Origin: Ruminococcaceae bacterium AM07-15
Lineage (GTDB): Bacteria; Bacillota; Clostridia; Oscillospirales; Butyricicoccaceae
DNA: 64,000 nucleotides
Assembly: GCA_003477405.1 (NCBI GenBank)
Contig: QUDE01000006.1
Coordinates: 62,001-126,000 of the forward strand
Direction: 5' to 3'
The translations under genes were made by a program, and so were the position numbers. The notes beneath the pieces were generated by a model. That model did not search any database, was not told where the DNA came from, and saw nothing but the letters and a program-made list of their open reading frames with translations. Of this stretch, positions 35,704 through 44,680 are shown one piece after another (the first letter of the stretch is position 1; each line of letters starts with the position of its first letter).

Positions 35704-35731
35704 TTGCAAACGGCCTACGCCGTGATAAAAT
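35704..35731 (+). promoter_or_regulatory. Sigma-A-type promoter of iclR-type gene
   Basis: TTGCAA (35704-35709), 16-bp spacer, TAAAAT (35726-35731), 50 bp before ATG 35781. A small palindrome (GGC-CTAC-GCC) lies in the spacer. Confidence 0.55.
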
Positions 35732-35780
35732 AGAAAAAAGACCCTGGCAAAAGCCACAGACGCAAAGGAAACCATCCATC

Positions 35781-36560
35781 ATGGCAAAACGCGAAACCAC
35801 TGTGGGGGCCGTGGAACGGGCTTCACAGATTCTGGATTATCTCTATGAACAAAATGCCGAATGTTCCCTTTCGGCCATCGCCCAGGGATTGGGCCTTTAC
35901 AAAAGCACCGTCCACCGGCTGCTGACCACCCTGAAGGGCCTGGGTTATGTGTATCAGAACCCCTCCACCAGCCACTACGGCCTGGGGCTGCGGCTGTTTC
36001 TTCTGGGCAGCCGGGTCAGCCAGAACACCGCCATGGTGGAGCTGGTCAAGCCCATCGCCCAGGAACTGGTGGAGCAATACAACGAATGCATCCACATCAC
36101 CGTGCCCTACCCTTTGGGCAGCGAAGATTCCCTGCCCCGCCAGCTGCTCATCGGCAAGATCATGAACCCTCACAATGTGCTCACCGTGGCTCCTCCGGTG
36201 GGGGCGGTGACCCTGTGCCATTGCAGCGCCAGCGGCAAATGTATGCTGGCCTTTTCCCCTCCATCGGTGCTGGAATCCCGCCGTCATCTCCCCTTGCCCC
36301 GGCAGACCGAAAGCACCATCACCAGCTGGGATCAGCTGGAAAAACAGCTGGCCACCATCCGCAAGGAGGGCTATGCCGAAGAGGACGGGGAGACCGAAGA
36401 GGGCCTTTCCTGCACAGCGGTCCCTGTTTTTTCCGGGGACAAGCTCATCATGGTGCTGAGTATTTCCGGCCCCACCAGCCGTCTGCGGGCCCTGGACAAA
36501 GGACAGCTGCTTTCCAGCCTGCGGCAGGCCAAAGACCGGATCGAAGCCCTCTTGGCCTGA
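35781..36560 (+). CDS. IclR family transcriptional regulator
   Basis: 259 residues: N-terminal winged helix-turn-helix (about 8-70, with SAIAQGLGLYKSTVHRLLTTL) and C-terminal IclR effector domain (about 85-255, with HCSASGKCMLAF and GYAEEDGETEEGLSCTAVPVF). ATG 35781 follows AAAGGA. Divergent from buk-ptb-iorAB and directly upstream of asparaginase, so it probably controls one or both; IclR proteins may repress or activate and usually bind a small organic acid. Confidence 0.92.
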   Translation: MAKRETTVGAVERASQILDYLYEQNAECSLSAIAQGLGLYKSTVHRLLTTLKGLGYVYQNPSTSHYGLGLRLFLLGSRVSQNTAMVELVKPIAQELVEQYNECIHITVPYPLGSEDSLPRQLLIGKIMNPHNVLTVAPPVGAVTLCHCSASGKCMLAFSPPSVLESRRHLPLPRQTESTITSWDQLEKQLATIRKEGYAEEDGETEEGLSCTAVPVFSGDKLIMVLSISGPTSRLRALDKGQLLSSLRQAKDRIEALLA

Positions 36561-36602
36561 GTTTTTCTGCTTGATCCTTACTTTATATACAATGAAAGGA
36601 GG

Positions 36603-36620
36603 CTCCGCTTTTTTGCGGAG
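36603..36620 (+). promoter_or_regulatory. Hairpin masking the ansA ribosome binding site
   Basis: CTCCGC-tttttt-GCGGAG, a perfect 6-bp stem. The 3' arm GCGGAG is the Shine-Dalgarno positioned 8 bases before ATG 36629, so the stem hides it. A second site AAAGGAGG (36595-36602) lies just upstream of the stem. A -10-like TACAAT (36588-36593) near the iclR stop would start transcripts right at the hairpin. Confidence 0.5.
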
Positions 36621-36628
36621 AAAGTCCC

Positions 36629-37618
36629 ATGAAGAAGATTCTGATGCTCACCACCGGCGGCACCATCGCCTCCCTTCCTTCGGAAGAGGGCCTGGCCCCC
36701 ACCGGCGCCGACACCATTCTGTCCCATATGGGCCCTTCTGCGGCCAACTACGACATCACCACCCAGGAGATCCTCACTCTGGACAGCACCAACATCCAGC
36801 CGGAGGAGTGGAAGATCATCGCCGGAGCCATCTATCAAAACATCCGCCTCTATGACGGCATTGTGGTCACCCACGGCACCGACACCATGGCCTACACTGC
36901 TTCCATGATGAGCTTCATGCTGCGGAATGTACCCATCCCGGTGGTGTTCACCGGCTCCCAGGTGCCCATCGCCAGCCCCCTCAGCGACGCTCCTCTGAAC
37001 CTGACCTGTGCCTTTGCCATGGCGGCCAGCGCCACTCCCGGCATCTTCGTGGCCTTCGACCGGAAAATCATGCTGGGCTGCCGGTCGGTGAAGGTGCGCA
37101 CCACCGCCTTTGACGCCTTTGAAAGCGTCAATTATCCCTATGCCGGAGTGGTGGATTCCTCTGGCCTGAATCTGGACCGGTCGGTGATTCCGCCCCAGCG
37201 GGGAGAATGCGTGCTGGAGGACACCGTGGATTCCGATGTGTACCTGTTGAAGCTCACCCCGGGCACCAATCCCAAGCTGGTGGATCTGATGATCGAAGCC
37301 GGCTGCCATGGCATCGTCATCGAAGCCTTCGGCATCGGTGGATTGCAGTTTGTCCGCCGGGACTTTGTCTCCAAGATCGAAAAGGCCATCGACGCCGGTA
37401 TTCCGGTGGTGGTGTGCAGCCAGTGCCTCTATGAGCGCTCGGACTTTTCGGTGTACCAGGTGGGTCAGAAGGCCCTGGCCAAGGGAGCCATCCAGGGCTT
37501 TGACATGACGCGGGAAGCCGCCGTCACCAAGCTGATGTGGGCCCTGGGCCATACCCGGGATTTGGGAGAGATCCGGGCCATGTTCCACACCAATCTGGCC
37601 GGGGAAATCGCCCTCTGA
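36629..37618 (+). CDS. ansA: L-asparaginase, type I (cytoplasmic)
   Basis: Hydrolyses asparagine to aspartate and ammonia. 329 residues without signal peptide, so cytoplasmic type. Both catalytic triads are visible: TGGTIAS at residues 9-15 and HGTDTMAYTA near 89, plus the TGSQVPIASPLSDA segment. Lies 68 bases after iclR on the same strand and may be read through from it. Fits the amino-acid fermenting theme, feeding aspartate. Confidence 0.92.
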   Translation: MKKILMLTTGGTIASLPSEEGLAPTGADTILSHMGPSAANYDITTQEILTLDSTNIQPEEWKIIAGAIYQNIRLYDGIVVTHGTDTMAYTASMMSFMLRNVPIPVVFTGSQVPIASPLSDAPLNLTCAFAMAASATPGIFVAFDRKIMLGCRSVKVRTTAFDAFESVNYPYAGVVDSSGLNLDRSVIPPQRGECVLEDTVDSDVYLLKLTPGTNPKLVDLMIEAGCHGIVIEAFGIGGLQFVRRDFVSKIEKAIDAGIPVVVCSQCLYERSDFSVYQVGQKALAKGAIQGFDMTREAAVTKLMWALGHTRDLGEIRAMFHTNLAGEIAL

Positions 37619-37796
37619 TCCTTTCCAGGTGGGGTGCACAATCTTGCGGCAAAATTTGTTATTTTTCTGTCAATAAATTTTCTCCGTTTTTGTGTGTTTT
37701 GCCGCTGTTTTTTCGAAGTTCCTTGATTCTTTCAAGCATTTTTTCGTTTCAGACTGTTTTTGCCTTGTTTTTTCCGGTTGGAATATCGGTGCCCCA
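37619..37796. other. AT-rich intergenic stretch after ansA
   Basis: First part of a 339-bp gap between ansA and the glutamate mutase operon. It is T-rich and without a convincing gene or terminator stem. I looked for a cobalamin riboswitch, which would suit the operon, and saw none. Confidence 0.45.
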
Positions 37797-37818
37797 GGAT
37801 ACTTGTATACAGGTATCC
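37797..37818. promoter_or_regulatory. Palindromic operator upstream of the glutamate mutase operon
   Basis: GGATACTTGTA / TACAGGTATCC, a 22-bp inverted repeat broken at one symmetric pair. The core TTGTATACAG resembles operators of FadR-subfamily GntR regulators (TnGTATACnA type; established for that family). It lies 67 bp before the -35 of the operon promoter. No GntR gene is in the window. Confidence 0.6.
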
Positions 37819-37884
37819 CGGTATTTTAAGGGGTAAAAACCGCTATTTTTATCAACTTTGCATGGTTTTCCGCAACTTTTTACA

Positions 37885-37913
37885 TTGCAACGCCTGGGCC
37901 TTTCGCATACAAT
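37885..37913 (+). promoter_or_regulatory. Sigma-A-type promoter of the glutamate mutase operon
   Basis: TTGCAA (37885-37890), 17-bp spacer, TACAAT (37908-37913), 45 bp before the first start codon. Confidence 0.7.
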
Positions 37914-37957
37914 GTTAGGTGTGGGCCTTTGGCGGAACCCGAAAGGAGATGACGCCA

Positions 37958-38878
37958 TTGAAATTTGCCAGCGATCCCTTTATGTATACCGAATATTATG
38001 CCCCCCGGGGGCGCAGGCGCCTGATGGAGCTGGGCAACACCATCACCAGCCAGTACCTTTCTCCGGAGGACCACTGCGTGGGCATTCTGGGAGAGGCCGG
38101 CAGCGGCAAATCCCTCATCGTGCGGGGAATGTTCCCCGGTCTTCAGTTGACCAACGACGATGAGGATGTGTACACCCGTCCCCTTCCTCTGATGGACCAC
38201 TTTGAATCCGGCCGCTTCCGTGATCATACCTATCACATGGATGTGCGCTTTGAATCGGCTTTCACCCAGCCCTACCGCCTGGCCGAGGCTGTGCGGGCGG
38301 CCATCGACGCCGGACGGCGGGTGGTCATCGAGCATTTTGATCTGCTCTATCCCGCCCTGGGCCGCAATGCAGAGCTGCTGGTGGGCATCGGAGAAGAAGT
38401 CATCGTGGCCCGGCCCAATATTTTCGGTCCCAAGCCCACCGACATCGCCCAGAAGGTGCTGCGCTCCATCCACTACCGGCGGATGGTTCACACCGCCGAA
38501 GATCTGGTGTGCCACATTCTGGACATCGACTACGGCATCCCCACAAGCACCCTGGTTCACGGGGATGTGAAGCGGGGCTTCCTGCTGGAATTTGAGGAAA
38601 AGCCCTCCTTCTCTGTGGAGGAAGTGCAGAAGCGGGCCAAGGAATTCATCGACGCCAAGCTGGATGTGTGCTATCTGGATGAGCACCATATCCGCATCGG
38701 GGATGCCCGCATTTACTGCACCGGCCCCCGCATCCACCTGCGCAACACCGGCGATATTCAGCTGTTTGCCATGGCTCCCGACTTTGTCTATGACCCGGTG
38801 CGCCGGGGCTATATGCTGGTAGGCGTTGTGGCCAAGCCCGAGCGGCTGGACGATCTTTCCGACATCAACAAATTTTAA
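37958..38878 (+). CDS. P-loop protein with alanyl-tRNA synthetase second-additional-type domain, glutamate mutase associated
   Basis: 306-residue protein of unknown function. A P-loop GEAGSGKS (residues 45-52) sits in a small NTPase-like N-terminal half (with [13 protein letters not shown] as a possible Walker B strand); the C-terminal half (about 175-300, [16 protein letters not shown]... [10 protein letters not shown]) resembles the extra domain of alanyl-tRNA synthetases by my recollection of annotations for its homologues. TTG 37958 is chosen because AAAGGAG (37942-37948) lies 9 bases upstream. It is the first gene of the glutamate mutase operon, 17 bases before glmS, which suggests a role in handling or activating the mutase. 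Confidence 0.7.
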   Translation: MKFASDPFMYTEYYAPRGRRRLMELGNTITSQYLSPEDHCVGILGEAGSGKSLIVRGMFPGLQLTNDDEDVYTRPLPLMDHFESGRFRDHTYHMDVRFESAFTQPYRLAEAVRAAIDAGRRVVIEHFDLLYPALGRNAELLVGIGEEVIVARPNIFGPKPTDIAQKVLRSIHYRRMVHTAEDLVCHILDIDYGIPTSTLVHGDVKRGFLLEFEEKPSFSVEEVQKRAKEFIDAKLDVCYLDEHHIRIGDARIYCTGPRIHLRNTGDIQLFAMAPDFVYDPVRRGYMLVGVVAKPERLDDLSDINKF

Positions 38879-38895
38879 ATAATATGAGGTGCAAT

Positions 38896-39300
38896 ATGAA
38901 AACTCTTGTACTGGGCGTCATCGGCGCCGATGTCCACGCTGTGGGCAACAAGATCCTGGATCATGCCTTCACCGAGGCTGGCTACAAAGTGGTCAACCTG
39001 GGCGTGATGGTTTCCCAGGACGAATTCATCAAGGCCGCCATCGAAACAAATGCTGACGCCATCATGGTCTCTTCCCTCTATGGCCAGGGCGAGCTGGACT
39101 GCCAGGGCATGCGGGAAAAGTGTGTGGAAGCCGGCATCGGCAACATTCCCCTCTTCTGCGGCGGCAACCTGGTTGTGGGCAAGCGGGACTTCAAGGAGAC
39201 CGAGAAGATCTTCAAGGACATGGGCTTCAACTATGTCTATGCCCCCGGCACCATGCCCGATGTGACCATCGCCGACCTGCGCCGGGAACTGGGCGAATAA
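38896..39300 (+). CDS. glmS: Glutamate mutase sigma subunit (methylaspartate mutase, B12-binding)
   Basis: Binds adenosylcobalamin for rearrangement of L-glutamate to (2S,3S)-3-methylaspartate. 134 residues, single Rossmann-like B12 domain. The base-off/His-on motif D-x-H-x-x-G is present as Asp12-Val-His14-Ala-Val-Gly17, with His14 as lower cobalt ligand, and the [13 protein letters not shown] and CGGNLVVGK loops complete the site. ATG 38896 follows TGAGGTG; the ATG at 38884 has no such site. Works with GlmE. Confidence 0.95.
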   Translation: MKTLVLGVIGADVHAVGNKILDHAFTEAGYKVVNLGVMVSQDEFIKAAIETNADAIMVSSLYGQGELDCQGMREKCVEAGIGNIPLFCGGNLVVGKRDFKETEKIFKDMGFNYVYAPGTMPDVTIADLRRELGE

Positions 39301-39316
39301 GAGAGGGGTCTTTCCT

Positions 39317-40702
39317 TTGAGTTACGCTCTGTTTACCGACATCGGCAGTACCTTCACCAAGGTGACTGCCGCGGACCTGGAAGCGTGCCGCATCGTGGGG
39401 CGGGCCATGTCCCCCACCACCATTTTTGACGATGTGAACATCGGCTTCCAAAAAGCCCTGGCCCTTCTCACAGAGCAGGTGGGCCATCCCATGGAATTTG
39501 ATTTCCGTCTGGCCTGTTCCTCTGCCGCCGGCGGCCTGAAAATGGTGGCCTGCGGTCTGGTGCCCGACCTGACCAGCGAAGCCGCCCGTCTGGCTTCCCT
39601 CAGCGCCGGGGCCAAGGTGCTCAAGGCCTATGCTTACAAAATGACCGATACCGAAGCCAAGGAGCTCACAGAGCTGCAGCCCGATATCGTCATGCTCTCC
39701 GGCGGTACCGACGGCGGCAACAGCGAAGTGATGCTACACAATGCCAAGGTGCTGGCCGACTGCCCCCTCCGCTTCCCGGTGATCATCGCCGGAAACAAAA
39801 GCGCTGCCGGGGAAGCCGCCCGTCTCATTGAAGAAGCGGGCAAGGAAGCGGTGGTCTGCCCCAATGTGATGCCCGAGTTCGGCAAGCTGAACATCGAGCC
39901 CGCCCGGGAAGCGGTGCGCAAGGTCTTTCTGGAGCGCATCGTGGACGCCAAGGGCCTGCGGGAACTGGCCGAAAAGATGGACGGGGACATCATTCCCACG
40001 CCGGCTTCGGTGCTGGACGCCATCACCCTCCTTTCCCGGGGCACCCGGGACGAAGAGGGCATCGGCAGTCTGATGGCCTTTGACATCGGCGGCGCCACCA
40101 CCGATGTGTATTCCGTCACCAACGGCTGCCCGGTCTATTCCGGCGCCATGCTGAAAGGTCTGCCCCATCCGGCCGCCAAGCGTTCGGTGGAAGGAGATCT
40201 GGGAATGCGCTGGAACGCCCGGACCATCGTGGCCCTTCAGGGCGAAGAACTCTTCGCTGAGGACGCCGGCGTGACGGTGGAAGAGCTGCGGCAGACGCTG
40301 GATGTGTTCGACAAGACCCCAGATATTCTGCCCCAGAACGAAGCCATGGAAAAGATCGATGTGGCCCTGGCCAAGTCGGCTGCCAAAAACGCCTGCGAGC
40401 GCCATGCCGGTCATCTGGAAGTGGTGTTCACCCCTCTGGGCGAGCGGTATATGCAGACCGGCAAGGACCTGAGCGATGTGAAGTGGCTGATCGGCACCGG
40501 CGGACCGGTAATCACCTCCAAGGACCCGGCTGCCATTCTGTCGGAGGCCAGCTTCAGCGAACAGGAGCCTCTGTCCCTGCGGCCCCGGAAGGCCAAGTGC
40601 CTGCTGGACGCCAAATACATCCTGTCGGCCATGGGGCTTTTGTCCCAGAAGCTGCCCGATGTGGCTTTGAAAATCATGAAAAACGAATTGATCGAAATAT
40701 AA
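39317..40702 (+). CDS. glmL: Glutamate mutase accessory protein GlmL (MutL family)
   Basis: 461-residue actin/ASKHA-like ATPase believed to reactivate or assemble the B12-dependent mutase. YALFTDIGSTFTKVTA gives the first phosphate loop, SGGTDGGN near the middle and AFDIGGATTDVYS the second phosphate loop. The TTG start at 39317 follows GAGAGGGG with an 8-base gap; other initiators in frame are internal. It lies between glmS and glmE, the standard order. Confidence 0.94.
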   Translation: MSYALFTDIGSTFTKVTAADLEACRIVGRAMSPTTIFDDVNIGFQKALALLTEQVGHPMEFDFRLACSSAAGGLKMVACGLVPDLTSEAARLASLSAGAKVLKAYAYKMTDTEAKELTELQPDIVMLSGGTDGGNSEVMLHNAKVLADCPLRFPVIIAGNKSAAGEAARLIEEAGKEAVVCPNVMPEFGKLNIEPAREAVRKVFLERIVDAKGLRELAEKMDGDIIPTPASVLDAITLLSRGTRDEEGIGSLMAFDIGGATTDVYSVTNGCPVYSGAMLKGLPHPAAKRSVEGDLGMRWNARTIVALQGEELFAEDAGVTVEELRQTLDVFDKTPDILPQNEAMEKIDVALAKSAAKNACERHAGHLEVVFTPLGERYMQTGKDLSDVKWLIGTGGPVITSKDPAAILSEASFSEQEPLSLRPRKAKCLLDAKYILSAMGLLSQKLPDVALKIMKNELIEI

Positions 40703-40717
40703 AGCGAGGATGAGAAG

Positions 40718-42175
40718 ATGAGCGATACATTGAACAAGATGTCAATGGACGAATTCCGCCGCCAGCAGAAAGAAGTTCTGGCTTCCTGGCCCACCGGCAA
40801 GGATGTCAACTTCCAGGAAGCGGTGGACTACCACAAGTCTCTGCCCGATTCCAAAGTCTTTTCCAAGAAGCTGGAGCAGGCCCGCAAGGACAAAGTGACC
40901 CTGATCCAGCCCCGGGCCGGTGTGCCTCTGATCGACAAGCACATCGAGCTGATGCAGTTTTTGGAGAAGGAAGGCCATGCCGACCTGCTGCCCACCACCA
41001 TCGACAGCTACACCCGTCACAACCTGTATAACGACTGCCAGAAGGGCATCGAGGAATCCATTGCCCATGGCAAGGCCATGCTCAACGGCTTCCCGGCTGT
41101 CAACCACGGCGTGATGAACTGCCGCAAGGTCACCGAGTCTGTGGGCGTGCCCATGCAGATCCGCCACGGCACTCCTGACGCCCGTCTGCTCACCGAAATC
41201 GCCTATGCCGGCGGCTTTACCTCCTACGAAGGCGGCGGCATCTCCTACAATGTGCCTTACGCCAAGGACCGCACTCTGGAGGAGACCATCCGCTACTGGA
41301 AGTACACCGACCGCCTCACCGGCCTGTATGAAGAAGCCGGTGTGCAGATCGACCGCGAGCCCTATGGCCCCCTCACCGGCACCCTGGTGCCCCCCTGCAT
41401 CTCCCATGCCGTAGCCGTTCTGGAAGCGCTGCTGGCTGCTGAGCAGGGCGTCAAGCACATCTCCGTGGGCTATGGCCAGTGCGGCAACCTGTACCAGGAT
41501 ATCGGCGCTATCTACGCTCTGGAAGAAGTGACCCGCGAATATCTGGACCGCTTCGGCTTCACCGATGTGAGCATCTCTACTGTGTTCCATCAGTGGATGG
41601 GCGGCTTCCCTCAGGACGAGGCTCAGGCCTTCGCCGTTATCTCCTGGGGCGCTGCCACCGCTGTTCTGGCCGGCGCTACCAAGGTGATCGTCAAGTCTCC
41701 TCACGAGGCTTTCGGCATCCCCACCAAGGAAGCCAACGCCGCCGGTCTGCGTGCCACAAAGCAGCTGGCTAACATGCTCTCCTGCCAGACCATGAAGAAC
41801 GGTCCTCGGGCCATGGCTGAAAAGCACATGATCATGAACGAGACCCGGGCCATCCTGAACAAGACCCTGGAGCTGGGCGGCAACGACTTTGAAAAGTCCA
41901 CTGTGGCCGCTTTTGCCGCCGGTGTCATCGATGTGCCCTTCTCCCCCAGCAAATATAACCGCGGCGCCGCTCTGCCCGCCCGCGACAACGAAGGCGCCGT
42001 CCGCTTCCTCAGCTTCGGCAACCTGCCCTTCGACGACGACATCAAGGGCACCCACATCGCCAAGCTGGAAGAGCGCGCCAAGTTTGAGAAGCGTCCCGCC
42101 AACTTCCAGATGGTCATCGACGATGTGTACGCCATCTCCGAAGGCAAGCTGGTTGGCCGTCCCAAGAACAAATAA
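40718..42175 (+). CDS. glmE: Glutamate mutase epsilon subunit
   Basis: Catalytic TIM-barrel subunit of methylaspartate mutase, 485 residues (C. cochlearium enzyme about 483). Substrate-site segments such as IRHGTPDARLLTEIAYAGG, EGGGISYNVPYAK and GFTDVSISTVFHQWMGGFPQDE are conserved family features. Uses more T-ending optimal codons (GCT, GGT) than its neighbours, a sign of high expression. GCGAGGATG precedes ATG 40718. Confidence 0.96.
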   Translation: MSDTLNKMSMDEFRRQQKEVLASWPTGKDVNFQEAVDYHKSLPDSKVFSKKLEQARKDKVTLIQPRAGVPLIDKHIELMQFLEKEGHADLLPTTIDSYTRHNLYNDCQKGIEESIAHGKAMLNGFPAVNHGVMNCRKVTESVGVPMQIRHGTPDARLLTEIAYAGGFTSYEGGGISYNVPYAKDRTLEETIRYWKYTDRLTGLYEEAGVQIDREPYGPLTGTLVPPCISHAVAVLEALLAAEQGVKHISVGYGQCGNLYQDIGAIYALEEVTREYLDRFGFTDVSISTVFHQWMGGFPQDEAQAFAVISWGAATAVLAGATKVIVKSPHEAFGIPTKEANAAGLRATKQLANMLSCQTMKNGPRAMAEKHMIMNETRAILNKTLELGGNDFEKSTVAAFAAGVIDVPFSPSKYNRGAALPARDNEGAVRFLSFGNLPFDDDIKGTHIAKLEERAKFEKRPANFQMVIDDVYAISEGKLVGRPKNK

Positions 42176-42240
42176 CTCTGTTTGTCCGCTCTATTTTGTG
42201 AACATATAACACACAACCGTTTCGAAAGGATGGGATTCCC

Positions 42241-43491
42241 ATGAAAATCGAAAAAGTAATCTGTTCCAAAGGCCGCACCGGCTTCTATTTTGACGACCAG
42301 AAGGCCATCAAAGCCGGCGCAAAGAACGATGGCGCCGCCTACATCGGCGAGCCCATGACCCCCGGCTTCACCTCCATCCGTATGGCTGGCGAAGCCATCA
42401 GCGTGCAGCTGGTTCTCTCCGACGGCCAGATCGCCCTGGGCGACTGCGCTGCTGTGCAGTATTCCGGCGCTGGCGGACGCGATCCCCTGTTCCTGGCTGA
42501 GGACTTCATCCCCTACATCCAGGAAGTGGTGGCTCCCCACCTGATCGGCCGTGAGCTCACCAGCTTCAAAGAGCTGGCCGGCGAAATCAACAGCATGACC
42601 GATCCCAAAACCGGCAAGCGCATCCACACCGCCATCCGCTATGGCGTCACCCAGGCTATCCTGGATGCTGTGGCCAAGTCCAAGCACACCATCATGGCCG
42701 AAGTCATCGCTGAGGAATATGGCTGCAAGGTCTCCGACAAGGAGCTGCCCATCTTCACCCAGTCCGGCGACAACCGCTATGAGAACGCCGACAAGATGAT
42801 CCTGAAGGGCGCTCAGGTTCTGCCCCACGCTCTGATCAACCATGTGGAGACCAAGCTGGGCAAGAACGGCGAGAAGCTGCTGGAGTATGTGAAGTGGCTC
42901 CATGACCGCATCATCGCCCTGCGCAAGGACGAGAGCTATCAGCCTGTGCTGCACATCGATGTGTACGGCACCATGGGCATCGCCTTCAACAACGATCTGG
43001 AGAAGATCGCCGATTACATGAAGACCCTGTGCGACGCTGCCGCTCCCTTCCACCTGCGCATCGAAGGCCCCGTGGATGTGGGCGACCGCACAAAGCAGAT
43101 GGAAGCTCTGCGGGACCTCACCGCGATCTGCGACAAGAAGAACATCCCCGTGGAGATCGTGGCCGACGAGTGGTGCAACACTCTGGAGGACATCATCTAC
43201 TTCGCCGACAACAAGGCCGGCCATATGATCCAGATCAAGACCCCCGACCTGGGCGGCATGAACGACATCGCCGAAGCTGTGCTCTACTGCAAGAAGAAGG
43301 GCATCGGCGCTTATCAGGGCGGTACCTGCAATGAGACCGACCGGAGCGCTCAGGTGTGCGTCCAGGTGGCCATGGCTACCCAGCCTGACCAGATCCTGGC
43401 GAAGCCCGGCATGGGTGTAGACGAAGGCTACATGATCGTTTACAACGAGATGCAGCGCGTTCTGGCTTATGAAGAGGCTATGAAGAAATAA
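42241..43491 (+). CDS. mal: Methylaspartate ammonia-lyase
   Basis: Removes ammonia from 3-methylaspartate to give mesaconate, second step of the methylaspartate route. 416 residues, enolase-superfamily fold; the N-terminal capping domain is followed by a barrel with LHIDVYGTMG, EGPVDVGD, VADEWCNTLED and QIKTPDLGGMND, which carry the magnesium ligands and the catalytic lysine. GAAAGGATGGG lies upstream. The later enzymes (mesaconate hydratase, citramalate lyase) are not in the window. Confidence 0.95.
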   Translation: MKIEKVICSKGRTGFYFDDQKAIKAGAKNDGAAYIGEPMTPGFTSIRMAGEAISVQLVLSDGQIALGDCAAVQYSGAGGRDPLFLAEDFIPYIQEVVAPHLIGRELTSFKELAGEINSMTDPKTGKRIHTAIRYGVTQAILDAVAKSKHTIMAEVIAEEYGCKVSDKELPIFTQSGDNRYENADKMILKGAQVLPHALINHVETKLGKNGEKLLEYVKWLHDRIIALRKDESYQPVLHIDVYGTMGIAFNNDLEKIADYMKTLCDAAAPFHLRIEGPVDVGDRTKQMEALRDLTAICDKKNIPVEIVADEWCNTLEDIIYFADNKAGHMIQIKTPDLGGMNDIAEAVLYCKKKGIGAYQGGTCNETDRSAQVCVQVAMATQPDQILAKPGMGVDEGYMIVYNEMQRVLAYEEAMKK

Positions 43492-43510
43492 GTAAGATCC
43501 TTCCTTTTAT

Positions 43511-43549
43511 AAAAGCCCCGCAAGACCATTTGGTCTTGCGGGGCTTTTT
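43511..43549. terminator. Bidirectional terminator between mal and the LysR gene
   Basis: AAAAGCCCCGCAAGACCA-ttt-GGTCTTGCGGGGCTTTTT: 18-bp perfect stem between convergent genes. Confidence 0.92.
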
Positions 43550-43566
43550 GCGTATTTATTATAAAA

Positions 43567-44475
43567 TCAAATCTCATGAGCGGTCTGGAACCGCTTTTTG
43601 CAGAACTGGACGAATTTTTTCTCTCTGGCGTTGAGGGTATAGGACTTGGAGCGCATAAGGCACACATCCAGGGTATCGGAAAATCCGGTGATGGGCAGGG
43701 TGACGCAATCAGATAATTCTCGCTGTTGCTGGGGATCGTACATGACCACCGCCATATAATTGTCCTTACGCACCGCATCCAACAGGCCGCCACGATCAAA
43801 GATATAGAGCACATTGGCACTGGCCGGGATGCCCAGCATTCCCAGCCAATCCTCGTATTCGAAGTTCTCATAGGTGACCAGCCTGCGGGTGGGCAGGTCT
43901 TCCAGCCGGATATCTCGCCGGGAAGAAAGGGGGTTCTGCCGGGAGAGCAGCGCCACCGCAGGAATGCCTTCGCACAAAGGCTCCACCACCATATTGTATC
44001 GGGCCGCATAGCGGGCGTGATACTCCCGCCTGCTTTGGAAGCAGTAAAAGATGCACAGCCGGTATCGCTGCGCGATTACATCCCGGATGGTCTGGATCAG
44101 GCCGGTTTCCTTGAAAGCGTCCTGAACCCCTGGGGCCGGGTGGGATTTTTTGAAGAGGATGAAGCTTTGCATCAGCAAGGTGGAATAGGTGCAGGACACC
44201 GACAGGTTCCGTTGGCTGGAAAACTGTTCGGGCACCCGGTAGATCTTCTCGGCCTCCGCCAAAATCTTTTTGGCCGATTCCAAAAACAACTTCCCTTCCT
44301 CCGTCAGCTCAATACCGGAATTTTTCCGCCGGAACAGCTGATAATGCAGCTCTTCCTCCAGGCTTTTCACCGATCCGCTGAGACTGGACTGAGAGATATA
44401 CAGGTTCTGGGCCGCCTTGTTGATGGACCCGCAGCGACAGATCTCCACCACATAGCTGAGATGCTTGATGTTCAT
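43567..44475 (-). CDS. LysR family transcriptional regulator
   Basis: 302 residues: N-terminal helix-turn-helix (about 3-60, GSINKAAQNLYISQSSLSGSVKSLE) and a C-terminal type-2 periplasmic-binding-like effector domain. ATG 44475 follows GAGGAGGTG; the in-frame ATG at 44499 lacks a site. Divergent from the ureohydrolase-YjiH genes, so the natural target is their promoter in the 205-bp gap (contains TACAAT near 44608). The ligand is likely the ureohydrolase substrate or product. Confidence 0.92.
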   Translation of the reverse strand: MNIKHLSYVVEICRCGSINKAAQNLYISQSSLSGSVKSLEEELHYQLFRRKNSGIELTEEGKLFLESAKKILAEAEKIYRVPEQFSSQRNLSVSCTYSTLLMQSFILFKKSHPAPGVQDAFKETGLIQTIRDVIAQRYRLCIFYCFQSRREYHARYAARYNMVVEPLCEGIPAVALLSRQNPLSSRRDIRLEDLPTRRLVTYENFEYEDWLGMLGIPASANVLYIFDRGGLLDAVRKDNYMAVVMYDPQQQRELSDCVTLPITGFSDTLDVCLMRSKSYTLNAREKKFVQFCKKRFQTAHEI

Positions 44476-44680
44476 GTTCTTCACCTCCTCTGCTTGCATT
44501 ATATTATATCACAAGTTTTCGCTATTTTTGAGACTTTTTTTGGTTGTTTCCTCTATATTTCCGATATGTTATCGTCTTTTCCTATAACCACGCTGTTTTC
44601 ACCGTGCTACAATCTACCCATAGAAAGCGTCGATGCTGCATAAAAGATTTATTGATACTGCACTTTCAGGAGGTATGGAT

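Noticed and set aside
37619..37957. Cobalamin riboswitch before the B12-dependent glutamate mutase operon
   Set aside because: No B12-box-like sequence or matching junction could be found in the gap.
44476..44680. Guanidine (ykkC-type) riboswitch before the ureohydrolase
   Set aside because: No conserved ykkC stems or terminator-antiterminator were visible.
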